The notes below the pieces were generated by a model that worked only from the letters and a program-made list of their open reading frames with translations, had not been told where the DNA came from and did not search any database. Both the position numbers and the translations under genes were made by a program. 64,000 bases of DNA, taken from BD2-11 sp965221785. GTDB lineage: Bacteria; Gemmatimonadota; Gemmatimonadetes; Longimicrobiales; Gaopeijiaceae. Position 1 is the first letter of the stretch, and each line of letters begins with the position of its first letter. The stretch covers positions 62,001 to 126,000 of the forward strand of contig CBDCSR010000003.1 in assembly GCA_965221785.1 (NCBI GenBank), read 5' to 3'. Shown in pieces: positions 39,787-48,847 of the stretch.

Positions 39787-40361
39787 GGGGATTCTCCTTG
39801 TCCAACAGGCTTATCGGCGAGCCAGTCCATTCGGCGCAGCTTCTTCAGGCCCCGATGGATCAGCGAGCGAACCGACACCTCCTTTACCGCCAGCATCCGA
39901 GCCACCTCGGCTGTGCTCCGACCTTCAATGATTCGCAGCAGGATTGCGTCCCGCTCGCGCACCCGGAGCCGTTCAAGCGCGGCGTAGAGGGCAGCCGCCC
40001 GCTCCTGGCGTTTCAACTGTGCAGCCGGACCGGGCGTTCGGTCAGGGAGATCGCGGCGGTCGTCAAGGCGGACGAGCGGGCCGAGCCGACGTTTGCGTAC
40101 TTCCGTCCGGCAGACATTCCTGCACACGGTCAGCGCCCACCCGAGGAAGGATCCCGTCCCGGAAAAGCGCACGCGCTTCCTGTAGATCCGGATCCAGCAG
40201 ACCTGCAACAGGTCGGCCGCGTGGTCGTCGTCACGGGCATAGCCACGGATCACTCGAAGCATTCGCGGAGACGTCTCCCGGACCAGAAGGCGAAACAGCG
40301 CGGGGTCTCCCGCATGGAATCGCTTCCGGTCGAAGCCGCCGCCGGCATCGTGGGGCGTCAA
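39783..40361 (-). CDS. ECF RNA polymerase sigma factor
   Basis: A 192-residue sigma-70 family protein of ECF size. Region 2 spans about 18-85 (FRLLVRETSPRMLRVIRGYA, DAADLLQVCWIRIYRK-type motif) and region 4 about 122-180 (ALERLRVRERDAILLRIIEG, STAEVARMLAVKEVSVRSLIHRGLKKLR), with a helix-turn-helix that should read a -35 element. The start is TTG (40359-40361), and the stop of the upstream membrane-protein gene overlaps it as TTGA, so translational coupling explains the poor start codon. The downstream anti-sigma/propeller fusion is the likely regulator. Target promoters are not identifiable in the window. Confidence 0.88.
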   Translation of the reverse strand: MTPHDAGGGFDRKRFHAGDPALFRLLVRETSPRMLRVIRGYARDDDHAADLLQVCWIRIYRKRVRFSGTGSFLGWALTVCRNVCRTEVRKRRLGPLVRLDDRRDLPDRTPGPAAQLKRQERAAALYAALERLRVRERDAILLRIIEGRSTAEVARMLAVKEVSVRSLIHRGLKKLRRMDWLADKPVGQGESP

Positions 40362-41119
40362 CGCGCGGAGCTCCGATCAGGACCGATGAACGCGTACAGG
40401 ATCCCGGCTGCAACAAGCGGCAGGCTCAGCGGGAGAACGAACAGCAGTCCTCCCCAGGCCCCGCGGTAGCCAACGAGCTCCCCGGCCATGGCCACGGGAA
40501 TCCAGAAAGTCGCGAACATCAGTCCGCCCGCAAGCCACCGCGTGACGTAGCGAGGCCAGGTGGACAGACCGCCGGTCAATCTTCCGGTCAGATCACCCAG
40601 TACCGCCGCCAACAGGACGAACGCCGCGTTCGCGACCGGCACGAGCAGCGTGCCCAGATCGTCGGCCGCTCTACGCAGGTACCTTGCGGCCTCGGCCCCC
40701 GTCGCGGCCTCCGCAGCGGCGTGCGCGGACCTCGCGGAGTGGACGAGCGCGGCGGGAAGCGGCCAGTCGGCGCCAGTCCATCCCGCGAACATGGGTTGCA
40801 CGAGCGACGGCAGTACGTATGCCGCCATGGCCAGCGTCGCGAGGAGAATCCAGTGGCGACGCCGCGAATCGGCAGAATCCCCGCCGAGAACGCCGCAGCC
40901 GTGCAGAGCCCCGGCGAACACCGCAGGCGGGAGGATCTGGACAACCATGACGGGGAGACCTCTCGCAACCATCGCGAGGAAGTCCGCGACCGCATCCGGC
41001 CGCCCCCGGAAGTGCGTTGCCGAATACGCGAGGTACACCGCCAGAAGGACGACAACCCAGATCGCGATACGCCTGGCCAAACCGGATTCCGGCTGCGGAT
41101 GGGACTTGGTCTCGGTCAT
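40358..41119 (-). CDS. Polytopic membrane protein, first gene of the sigma operon
   Basis: A 253-residue inner-membrane protein with about six hydrophobic segments: near 18-37 (IAIWVVVLLAVYLAYS), 55-78 (GLPVMVVQILPPAVFAG), 90-112, 155-175 (LGTLLVPVANAAFVLLAAVLG), 188-208 and 216-240 (GLLFVLPLSLPLVAAGILYAF). I do not recognise a family; the pattern loosely recalls LptF/LptG-type or small permease folds, without support. Start ATG 41119 is preferred (GGGG 7 bases upstream); ATG 41125 is the alternative. It is coupled to the sigma factor by stop/start overlap, so it probably belongs to the same signalling pathway. Confidence 0.7.
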   Translation of the reverse strand: MTETKSHPQPESGLARRIAIWVVVLLAVYLAYSATHFRGRPDAVADFLAMVARGLPVMVVQILPPAVFAGALHGCGVLGGDSADSRRRHWILLATLAMAAYVLPSLVQPMFAGWTGADWPLPAALVHSARSAHAAAEAATGAEAARYLRRAADDLGTLLVPVANAAFVLLAAVLGDLTGRLTGGLSTWPRYVTRWLAGGLMFATFWIPVAMAGELVGYRGAWGGLLFVLPLSLPLVAAGILYAFIGPDRSSAR

Positions 41120-41311
41120 GTGCATCCCCGTGACGCAGGTGGTCTTGCCCGGTCCGGAGCTCGCGCCGAACGCGGTTGTTTCATAACAGGGGATGCCAAA
41201 TCGGCGGCGGCCGTTGCGAAAGACCGTGGCGACGCGCGGACAGAGGTCCTCGATCCACGTGCTACCTCGGCCTTGCCGGGCATGATACCCGGCCCGCGGT
41301 CGCGAGCCCGG

Positions 41312-41983
41312 TTACCGCCGCGAGGCGCTGCAGTCGACCAGGTTCACGCAGGTCACTTCGTACAGATGCCGCTGCCCGGGGGGCAGGGCCAGCACGCTCG
41401 CCGCCGCGACCGCGTCCCTGATGTCCACCGGCTGTCCCGGCCGGAAGGTGATGGTGGCGCGCCAACGCTGGCTGCCGCCGTCGTCGTAGGACTCGATCCT
41501 GGTATCGGTCACCCAGTGCACTTCGGCGAAGGCGCGGTTCAGGTCGTTCAGGTCGGTGGCGCCGCGCGGCCCGGTCGCGAGCGGCAGCCACACCGTATCC
41601 ACCGAGAAAGGATGGTTCTCGCGCCAGCGGTTGAGGGCAGCGTTCACCTGCTCGTGGTCCGCCCCGCTGTTGAGGAGATGCTGCGCGTACGACTGGAGCA
41701 TCAGGTCGTTGTGCTTCACGTCCGATGTGAGCGCCTCCTCCATGCGCTCCAGGAAGGTCTCCTCGTCGCCCTGCTGCAGCGCCTGCACCGCCTCCAGAAA
41801 CTCCGTGTCCGGGTCTCCGGGGTTGATGGCCGAGACGACCTCCGTCATGTCTCCCCACTTCTCGTTCAGGAAGTCGACCGGGTCCTGCCCCCGCGACACC
41901 AGATACTCCCGGGCCCCCACGACGACGGCGATCGTGTAGATGCCGATCAGCATGCGGTAGCGCCGGTACCAGTTCGCGATCAC
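41312..41983 (-). CDS. Membrane-anchored protein of unknown function
   Basis: A 223-residue protein with one N-terminal transmembrane helix (about 9-25, MLIGIYTIAVVVGA) after NWYRRYR. A soluble domain with a helical, TPR-like first half (EFLEAVQALQQGDEETFLERMEEAL) and a strand-rich second half (RWRATITFRPGQPVDIRDA) follows. No catalytic motif is seen. The GTG start has GGAGG upstream. It lies 32 bases downstream of the His-rich membrane protein on the same strand, so the two likely form an operon. A role as accessory to that membrane protein is a guess. Confidence 0.65.
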   Translation of the reverse strand: MIANWYRRYRMLIGIYTIAVVVGAREYLVSRGQDPVDFLNEKWGDMTEVVSAINPGDPDTEFLEAVQALQQGDEETFLERMEEALTSDVKHNDLMLQSYAQHLLNSGADHEQVNAALNRWRENHPFSVDTVWLPLATGPRGATDLNDLNRAFAEVHWVTDTRIESYDDGGSQRWRATITFRPGQPVDIRDAVAAASVLALPPGQRHLYEVTCVNLVDCSASRR

Positions 41984-42015
41984 GCCTGCGTATCCTCCAT
42001 CAGATGTGGTGGCTG

Positions 42016-43098
42016 TTAAAGCCCCCGCTGGGTCTGCTTGTCACGCACCTTCCAGATGAACGAGTCGAGGTAGTAGTGCATGAGCCCGTAGGCGTAGACC
42101 ATCATCTGCGAGAAAAGCGCGTATCCGCTGGAGTAGTCGAGCGCCGGGATCCCGAACTCGGGCAGCGCGGGATAGGGGGCGAAGTTCACCACTCCGAACC
42201 CGAACTCGTCCAGCGGACGGTTGATGAGGAGCTGGAAGAGGACGGCGTAGGCCGCCCCGCCCACCAGGAACCAGCGAAGCCTGCCCTTGCCGGTCACCCG
42301 CGACCAGAAACCGGGTCTGGAGGTCCCCTTGCTCGCGGTACGGCGCATGTAGGAATACACCATGACGATGTACTGGACGCCGTGCATGAGCCGGTGCGCG
42401 ACGGCATAGAGCAGGATCGACGTGGTCTGCCAGGCCACGAAGTACCAGAGGAAATAGCTGGCCCCGATGAAGAGGTACTTGATGGGGTTGATGGTTCCGC
42501 CCGCGGCCACGATCCGGCGCAGGTGCAGGGCGTAGACGATCAGATACCCGACCAGCACGATCTGGCTGACCGTGAGCAACCCGTCCACGAAGCCCGCCGA
42601 CACCGGCACGTGCATCCGGTGCAGCTCCCGGATCCACAGGAAGCGGAACATGGGTGCGCTGATGAACATGTATCCGTACAGCACGCAGTGCAGGCCGAGG
42701 TCGAAGCGGCGCGTCGAGGGGAGCCCGGCGCCCGCTTTGAAGTCGTAGATGCGCGCGAGCCCGTGCTGCTGCATGAGGCTGTGCTGATGGTCCCAGGCGG
42801 TGACCAGCAGCAGCAGGGTGATGGGCGCGAACTGCAGACCCATGATGGTGAAGCCGACGATCACGATGGGGCCCGCGATGAGGCGGTTCCTGAAGCGCTC
42901 CCAGATGTCGGGCATGCCGTAGGAGCGCACCCATCCCGCGTAGTGGTGGGGGATCGTGATCCACAGGTTGATCGACGCCACCGCCACGTACGGAAGCCAC
43001 GCCTGGAAGCCCAGCGCCATCGCGACGGCGAAGAAGGGCAGGCCGAGGAACCAGACGATGTCCGCTCGGCGATTCAGAATGTAGCCCGTCTTGAACAT
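42016..43098 (-). CDS. His-rich polytopic membrane protein
   Basis: A 360-residue membrane protein with about eight hydrophobic segments spread over its length. Conserved-looking histidine clusters sit at membrane edges: IPHHYAGW, AWDHQHSLMQQHG, AVAHRLMHGVQY and LMHYYLDSFIW. HXXXH and HH patterns in a membrane protein recall di-iron desaturase or hydroxylase families, or heme-binding membrane enzymes, but no family is recognised. I use ATG 43098, where the first hydrophobic segment begins soon after; ATG 43188 is possible. The start has a weak ribosome-binding site. It probably precedes the 41312 gene in one transcript. Confidence 0.65.
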   Translation of the reverse strand: MFKTGYILNRRADIVWFLGLPFFAVAMALGFQAWLPYVAVASINLWITIPHHYAGWVRSYGMPDIWERFRNRLIAGPIVIVGFTIMGLQFAPITLLLLVTAWDHQHSLMQQHGLARIYDFKAGAGLPSTRRFDLGLHCVLYGYMFISAPMFRFLWIRELHRMHVPVSAGFVDGLLTVSQIVLVGYLIVYALHLRRIVAAGGTINPIKYLFIGASYFLWYFVAWQTTSILLYAVAHRLMHGVQYIVMVYSYMRRTASKGTSRPGFWSRVTGKGRLRWFLVGGAAYAVLFQLLINRPLDEFGFGVVNFAPYPALPEFGIPALDYSSGYALFSQMMVYAYGLMHYYLDSFIWKVRDKQTQRGL

Positions 43099-43334
43099 GC
43101 CGTTCACGTCGGTTCGCGGGCGTGGCAACAGGTTCCCCCAAAGATGTTCCCGGTGCCCGCGTCGCGCCAATCCGGAGGCGACGTCCATGGATGAGGCCCG
43201 GTTGCGGGCGAGGCAACGGGCAACGGCCGCCTCGGGAAGGCGGGAACGTGGCGCGGTTCCCTTGCACGTTCGATGAAATCGAGGGAGCTTGCCCCACTCC
43301 CATTCTCGATCCGCACGACCAGGAACATCTGTTC

Positions 43335-44024
43335 ATGTGTGGCCGCTTCACCCAGAAGTTGACGCCGCAGGAGGTCTACGACCTGTACGGTGTGACGGTG
43401 GCTCCGCCCTCGCTTGCGCGCGAGCCCCGCTACAACGGCGCTCCGACGCAGGATTTCGCCGTCTGCCGCACCGGTGACGGCGGCAGCCGGCGCATCGCGG
43501 AACTCCGCTGGGGCCTGGTTCCCTCGTGGTGGAGGGATGCGGGAACGGGGCCGCCGCTCATCAACGCGCGCGCCGAGACGATTCACGAGAAGCGCGCATT
43601 CGCGGACGCGTTCCGCGCGCGGCGCTGCCTCGTCCCCGCCAACGGCTGGTTCGAATGGCAGGGTCCCTCCCGGGCTCCACAGCCGTACTATCTGACCTTC
43701 GCCACCGGGGCGTCCGTCTCGTTCGCCGGGGTCTGGGAGCGCTGGGAAACGAGACGCGAAGCGATCGAGTCCTTCGCGATTCTCACGACTCGAGCCTCGG
43801 CTTCGCTCGCCGACATCCATCATCGCCAGCCCGCCATCGTGGATCCGGAGCGGTTCGCGGAGTGGCTCGATCCTTCCACGCGGGCGCTTGAGCTCATTGA
43901 GCGGCTGAACACTCCCCATCCCGGACCCTACGAACGGCATGCCGTCAGCGCGCGGGTGAACAGCGTTCGGAACGACGACGCCGACATCCTGCGCCCTGTC
44001 GGAGAGCAGTTGAGGTTGATTTGA
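43335..44024 (+). CDS. SOS response-associated peptidase (SRAP/HMCES family)
   Basis: A 229-residue protein of the YedK/HMCES family, which protects abasic sites in single-stranded DNA by forming a thiazolidine link through its N-terminal cysteine. The key residues are present: Cys2 (MCGRF, exposed after Met removal), Asn34 (YNGAPTQ), the NARAETIHEK block (77-86), Glu107 (GWFEWQ) and His162 in DIHHRQP, where the usual HXRMP reads HHRQP. Length and order match the family. The gene is monocistronic, and no LexA-type box is recognised upstream. The ATG start is fixed by Cys2. Confidence 0.95.
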   Translation: MCGRFTQKLTPQEVYDLYGVTVAPPSLAREPRYNGAPTQDFAVCRTGDGGSRRIAELRWGLVPSWWRDAGTGPPLINARAETIHEKRAFADAFRARRCLVPANGWFEWQGPSRAPQPYYLTFATGASVSFAGVWERWETRREAIESFAILTTRASASLADIHHRQPAIVDPERFAEWLDPSTRALELIERLNTPHPGPYERHAVSARVNSVRNDDADILRPVGEQLRLI

Positions 44025-44228
44025 TCGGGGGCGCGCAGGACCCGATTGGGGGGCGCGAGGGCACGGCCCGCAGTCCGCGGTGGTACAGGATCGTTACGGC
44101 GCCCGCGTGGGCACGGCCCGGAGATTCGCGCCATACTTCATTCGTCGCGTCGTCGATGGGTTCATCGCGTGATCGATGGGCTGCCGGGCGCTCGCAAGCA
44201 TCCAACTCCTTCTTTCGGGAATCCTGAC

Positions 44229-45662
44229 ATGATCCTGGGACGCAGAAAGTTCCTCTCACGGATGTTCTCCGCCGGGGGATTCGCCGCCCTCACCCCTTCA
44301 CTGGCCGGGCTGGTTGCGTGTGGCAGAGGGGGCGGAAGCGCGGACGGAGCCCGCAGACCGGTCACCATCGAACCCTACGGCCCGCTGGTACGGTCGCCCG
44401 ACTGTCCCGAGATCGAGATCCCAGAGCGGCTCCGTTGCGTGCGCCTGAGTTCGGGGGGGCTGCCCTCGACGGTTCGTGAAGGGTTTGTGGTGCCCAACGC
44501 GTTCGACGGCATGGCCGCGTTTCCGCTTCCCAACGGCAACACTCGCTTGATTCGCAACCACGAGATGACCGACCCGGCGGACTCCGCACGGCCGATCGGC
44601 ACCCCTTACTACGACCGTACCGGAAGCGGGGGAACGACCTCGCTCGAAGTGCGCATCGCGGGTGAAGGGGATGGACTGCGGGTGGAGCTCGTTGACGAGT
44701 TTGCCTCCCTCGCGGGCACGCGCATCAACTGCGCGGGAGGCCCGACCCCGTGGGGCAGCTGGCTGTCGTGCGAGGAGACCACCGAGGGCCCGGGCGACGG
44801 GTTCGACAGGCCGCACGGGTACATCTTCGAGGTGCCCGCGAACGCCACCGGGCCGGCGGATCCGGTGCCGCTCAAGGCGATGGGGCGCTTCATTCACGAG
44901 GCGGTGGCGGTCGATCCGGAAACCGGGATCGTGTATGAAACCGAGGACACCTGGTACGTCCCGGGCCGCCGCAACCGGCCCGGCGCGGGCCTCTACCGCT
45001 TCATCCCGGAGGAGCCGGGGGTGCTGGCGGCCGGCGGCCGGCTGCAGATGATGGCCGTGACCGGCGAGCCCGGTTACCTGACCGCCCGCGGCCAGACGCC
45101 GGGAGTGGTCCTCCCCGCTCACTGGGTGGACATCGACGATCCCGACCCGGCGGACGCCGAGGACGATGAGTTGGCGGTCTTCAAGCAGGGTCTCGACCGG
45201 GGCGCCGCACGCTTCGCCCGCCTGGAGGGTGCTTTTTACGGCGATGGCGGCATCTACGTGGTCTCCACCAACGGGGGAGATGAGACTTCCGGGCAGGTCT
45301 TCCACTACCGGCCGACCTCCGCAGACGAGGGCGAACTGACGCTGGTGTTCGAGTCTCCGGGTCCGGATGTCCTGGACAGCCCGGACAACCTGGTGGTGAG
45401 CCCGCGCGGCGGGCTGGTCATGTGCGAGGACGGGATTGGCGACCAGTACGTGCGCGCCCTCGACCGGGAGGGCGGGATCGTGAACCTGGCGCGCGCGCCG
45501 CTGGATCCGGGGAGGCAGGCGGCCGGCGAGTTCGCGGGGTCGTGCTTCAGCCCGGACGGGCGGGTGCTCTTCTTCAATCAGCAGGGAGACCGCCGGGAGG
45601 GGGACCCCATCGCCAGTGCCACCTACGCGATGTGGGGTCCCTGGGAGGACGGGCCCGTCTGA
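44229..45662 (+). CDS. PhoX family (DUF839) phosphatase-like protein
   Basis: A 477-residue exported protein. The N-terminus MILGRRKFLSRMFSAGGFAA is a Tat signal (RRKFL), which ends in LVAC, so lipidation is possible. The large beta-propeller PhoX/DUF839 domain follows. Recognisable blocks are IRNHEMTDP, GTRINCAGGPTPWGSWLSCEET, HEAVAVDPETGIVYETEDT and CFSPDGRVLFFNQQ. PhoX enzymes are calcium/iron-dependent alkaline phosphatases that release phosphate in the periplasm; whether this one keeps all metal ligands is not certain from reading alone. The next gene (PorV-like) begins 2 bases after its stop, so the two are cotranscribed. Confidence 0.85.
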   Translation: MILGRRKFLSRMFSAGGFAALTPSLAGLVACGRGGGSADGARRPVTIEPYGPLVRSPDCPEIEIPERLRCVRLSSGGLPSTVREGFVVPNAFDGMAAFPLPNGNTRLIRNHEMTDPADSARPIGTPYYDRTGSGGTTSLEVRIAGEGDGLRVELVDEFASLAGTRINCAGGPTPWGSWLSCEETTEGPGDGFDRPHGYIFEVPANATGPADPVPLKAMGRFIHEAVAVDPETGIVYETEDTWYVPGRRNRPGAGLYRFIPEEPGVLAAGGRLQMMAVTGEPGYLTARGQTPGVVLPAHWVDIDDPDPADAEDDELAVFKQGLDRGAARFARLEGAFYGDGGIYVVSTNGGDETSGQVFHYRPTSADEGELTLVFESPGPDVLDSPDNLVVSPRGGLVMCEDGIGDQYVRALDREGGIVNLARAPLDPGRQAAGEFAGSCFSPDGRVLFFNQQGDRREGDPIASATYAMWGPWEDGPV

Positions 45663-45664
45663 CT

Positions 45665-46663
45665 TTGCCACCACCGACCCGGAAACTCCTCTTGAGGCGC
45701 ACGTCGGCCGTCATTGGCCTGGCACCGCGCTCCGGCCGGACTGCCGCGGTAGTGGGCGCGCTGGCCCTGCTGGCCGCGTGGGCCATCGACCCCGCTAACG
45801 GGCGAGCCCAGTCCGCGGAACACGGGCCGCTCGTGCTCGAGATGCCCGCCAGCACCCGCGGGCTGGCTCTGGGCGGCGCCTTCTACATGGTGGGCAACGA
45901 CAGCGACGCCGTGTTCCACAATCCGGCCCTGATCGGGGGCAACGGTGTGATCGGCGGGGCGATGCAGCGTTTCGGGACCGCGAGCCTGCTGAGCACGGTG
46001 TCGGGCGCCGCCGACTGGTCTTCGGCCAGCGTGGCCGTGGGGGTTCAGACGCTCGGGTACGGGGTGCGGGACCGCGGTGCGGCCGTCCTGTCCCACGACG
46101 CGCAGTCGCTCTTCACCAACGGGAAGACGGGAACGGCGGAGGTCGCCGTCTCGGTGGGATATGCGCGGGAGGTGCGGGGCGTACGGGCCGGCATCACCGG
46201 GAAGCTGGTGGACCAGCGGCTCGGTGGCCATCACGACGCCACGGGAGCCGTCGACCTGGGGGTGGCGGTCGGGGCCGGGCCCGCGAGGCTGGGGCTTGCC
46301 GTGCAGAATCTGGGACCCGGGCTCACCCTGGGCGAAGTCGAGGTCCCGCTGCCCGTTCGGGTCACCGCGGGCGGGTCGACCCCGGCCATCCCGGTGGGAC
46401 CGCTCGACCTGGGCTGGAGCGCGGCCGTCTCCCGCGATGCGGATGGCACGGTCGTCCCGGCAGCGGGGATGGAGGTCGCCTACTGGCCCGTGCGCGGGCG
46501 CACCTTCACGGCCCGGGTAGGGGTGAGGCGACCCCCGGACGGGTTCGGTCACCCCGTCACGTTCGGGGGCGCGTTCAACGGCGACCGGCTCGCCATCGAC
46601 TACGCCTGGCAGCGCTACGACGGCGGCGAGGCGGCCCACCGCTTCGGTTTGAGCTGGCGATAG
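45665..46663 (+). CDS. PorV/PorQ-like outer-membrane beta-barrel protein
   Basis: A 332-residue exported protein. A hydrophobic signal (TAAVVGALALLAAWAIDPANGRAQ) precedes the sequence ASTRGLALGGAFYMVGNDSDAVFHNPALIGGNG, which is typical of PorV/PorQ and related FadL-type barrels. Short Gly/Val strands then run to a terminal strand (AHRFGLSWR). PorV-like proteins carry secreted substrates through the type IX pathway in Bacteroidetes, but here the role is unproven. No ATG is near; TTG 45665 is used, with GTG/TTG alternatives inside the signal region. It is convergent with the lipoprotein hydrolase. Confidence 0.7.
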   Translation: MPPPTRKLLLRRTSAVIGLAPRSGRTAAVVGALALLAAWAIDPANGRAQSAEHGPLVLEMPASTRGLALGGAFYMVGNDSDAVFHNPALIGGNGVIGGAMQRFGTASLLSTVSGAADWSSASVAVGVQTLGYGVRDRGAAVLSHDAQSLFTNGKTGTAEVAVSVGYAREVRGVRAGITGKLVDQRLGGHHDATGAVDLGVAVGAGPARLGLAVQNLGPGLTLGEVEVPLPVRVTAGGSTPAIPVGPLDLGWSAAVSRDADGTVVPAAGMEVAYWPVRGRTFTARVGVRRPPDGFGHPVTFGGAFNGDRLAIDYAWQRYDGGEAAHRFGLSWR

Positions 46664-46682
46664 GCGGCCGCCTCGCGACCGC

Positions 46683-48626
46683 TCAGGGCACACGCACCGC
46701 CGTGTAGGCCGGGTCCATGCGGGCGAAGCCCACGTCGTCCAGCACCACCTCGCCCGCGACCGTCCGGTCAAAGACCAGCCCGACTTCCCTGATTTCGTCC
46801 AGTCGCAGGTCCGGAGCCGTCTCCACGAAGTCCGCGAGCGGAATCGAGTAGCTCTGCAGCAGCAGTTCGAAGAGATTTGCGAAGCGATCGTCCTCGAGGT
46901 CCCGGCGCCGGAGGACCCGCATCTCCAGCGGTCTGCGCACCGGTCCGTAGCGGCTGAGCGGCACGGCGGCGACCGTTCCGTTCCCATCCCGCGCCACGAT
47001 GCTCAGGTCGGGCGGCGCATCGTCTTCCTCGTCCCCGGACTCGCGTCCGCCTTCTCCGGGATCGCCGGAATCGCGTGCATCCTCCCCGCCTTCGTCCCCG
47101 GCGCCGCGCGGCCCCGGAGTCGCCCGCGTGACCGCAACCGACAGCTCCAACGAGGCTTCGGGCCCGAGTTCCCACTCGGCGGCGAGCGTCGCGGGGAGCT
47201 CGATGGTGTACGCCGCGGCCGGCCCCAGCGTGTCCGCGCCCGCGATGCGGTTGTTCCATCCCAGCCACACGGCGTGGTTGTCCTGCGAAGCCGAGGTTTC
47301 CGGCCGGTTGCTGGAACGCAACTGCATGCGACCTTCCCGCCAGGTCGACAGGCTGTCGCCGCGGATGCGCACCCCGGGATGGGTTCCCGAGGTGACGTCG
47401 ATGTCCTCCTCGAAATCGGCCAGCGTGCGGAAGCTCCCGGTCTGGAAGCGGGTCACGTACATGGTCTTCGGCAGCCAGCCGCCGATCACCCGGTGATCGC
47501 GGAACATCGGCAGATAGCGGCGGTCGTCGCGAAGCGTGGTCTCCAGGAAGGCGGAGATGTAGATCTCGGCGAAACGGCGCTGGTCCTCGCCGGGCATGAG
47601 CGCGCGCAGATCCAGGATGCGGCCGCTGCGCGGCCCGTTGTCGTGCGCGCCCCACACGGTGTTCCACTGTCCGTGGTTGGCGCGGTAGACCCAGACGGCG
47701 GTTTTCAGGCGCGGCTGGTCATCGGTGAACTTCACGCGCTTGTACAGGCGCAGGCCGTGAAAGCTGGTCACGTCGCCGTCGTGCGACCCGTGGAAGACCA
47801 TGTAGTTCACGTTCTCGACCGGCACGAATCGGTTGGTGGGCAGGTACTGCCCGTCCACCGGCGCGATGGCGATGATCGCGCGGATGTCGTAGTCGAAGTC
47901 GAACTCGAGGGACGCGTCGTCCGGGTAGCGCTCGAGGCGGTTGAAGGCCGCGGCGTGGCCCACCGCCTCTCCTCCCCTCGAATGCCCGATGAGCGCGATG
48001 CGCTCCATGTCCACGCGCCCGTGGAAGAGGTTGTCCTCGTCTTCGTTGAACCCCTCCCAGACTCCGACGTGCTGCAGCAGGAACCAGCCCCGGGCGTCGT
48101 TCTCGCCCCGGATGCCGCCGTTGATGAAGTTCATGTCCACGGACGCCAGGATGTACCCGCGGCTGGCCAGCAGCTCTCCCAGGTAGTCGTAGCCGGGATC
48201 CGAGAAGTCGCGCATGTTGTGGTTGCCGTGCACCACCAGCACCAGAGGGAAGGGCCCGTCGCCGACCGGATACCAGACGCGCGCGTTGAGCGGGAAGCGG
48301 TCCGGCTCGAAGCCCCAGTAGCTGTTGCGGCTCTCCGCCGACGAACCGAGATCGACGAGCTTGGAAGCGTCGACGGGCTCAGTGACATAGGTGACCGAGT
48401 CCCGGTACTCGGGCCGATTCCTGTCGGAGCCGCTTCCGTAGTACAGGGTGCGCACCTCATGGGGGCCGCGCCGGCCGGGGTCGGGTGCCTCCAGAAGCTG
48501 GCGCGAGAGAACGTCGTCGGCGTCGCTGGGGGCCAGTTCCAGCGGCCCGCGGCAGCCCGCAAACAGAATGAGCGCGAGGATCCCGACCCATCTACCGGTG
48601 GTCCGCACGTAGCCGGATGGTTGCAA
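46683..48626 (-). CDS. Alpha/beta-hydrolase lipoprotein
   Basis: A 647-residue exported protein with a lipobox LFAGC (Cys25) after VGILALIL. The hydrolase core has LVVHGNHN (oxyanion region, about 131-138), the nucleophile motif GHSRGGE with Ser216, and an N-terminal WYPVGDGPFPLVLVVHG block resembling acetyl-xylan esterase or PET-hydrolase-like lipases. The C-terminal half (about 400-647) is a beta-rich domain with an Asp/Glu/Gly-rich acidic linker (about 500-525) and is probably a binding module. Substrate unknown. TTG 48626 is preferred because AGGAGGGGGG lies just upstream; a GTG at 48608 is a second candidate. Confidence 0.78.
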   Translation of the reverse strand: MQPSGYVRTTGRWVGILALILFAGCRGPLELAPSDADDVLSRQLLEAPDPGRRGPHEVRTLYYGSGSDRNRPEYRDSVTYVTEPVDASKLVDLGSSAESRNSYWGFEPDRFPLNARVWYPVGDGPFPLVLVVHGNHNMRDFSDPGYDYLGELLASRGYILASVDMNFINGGIRGENDARGWFLLQHVGVWEGFNEDEDNLFHGRVDMERIALIGHSRGGEAVGHAAAFNRLERYPDDASLEFDFDYDIRAIIAIAPVDGQYLPTNRFVPVENVNYMVFHGSHDGDVTSFHGLRLYKRVKFTDDQPRLKTAVWVYRANHGQWNTVWGAHDNGPRSGRILDLRALMPGEDQRRFAEIYISAFLETTLRDDRRYLPMFRDHRVIGGWLPKTMYVTRFQTGSFRTLADFEEDIDVTSGTHPGVRIRGDSLSTWREGRMQLRSSNRPETSASQDNHAVWLGWNNRIAGADTLGPAAAYTIELPATLAAEWELGPEASLELSVAVTRATPGPRGAGDEGGEDARDSGDPGEGGRESGDEEDDAPPDLSIVARDGNGTVAAVPLSRYGPVRRPLEMRVLRRRDLEDDRFANLFELLLQSYSIPLADFVETAPDLRLDEIREVGLVFDRTVAGEVVLDDVGFARMDPAYTAVRVP

Positions 48627-48847
48627 GACCCCCCTCCTGCACGCAAAATGCGCTAACGGTAGCGCGATGTTCGACGGTGGCCCGGACAAGGCCCGGAAGC
48701 AGCATTCTAGGCGACGCCGGCCATCCCGATCAAGCAACCCGCGGCGGCGGGGCGCATTCAGGAACCTTTCGTCGCATGGAGCGATACGAGCCTTCCGCGC
48801 TTGAGCCGTGGGAGGGGTGTCGGCAGCTCTCAAACCTGGGGTGTGAC

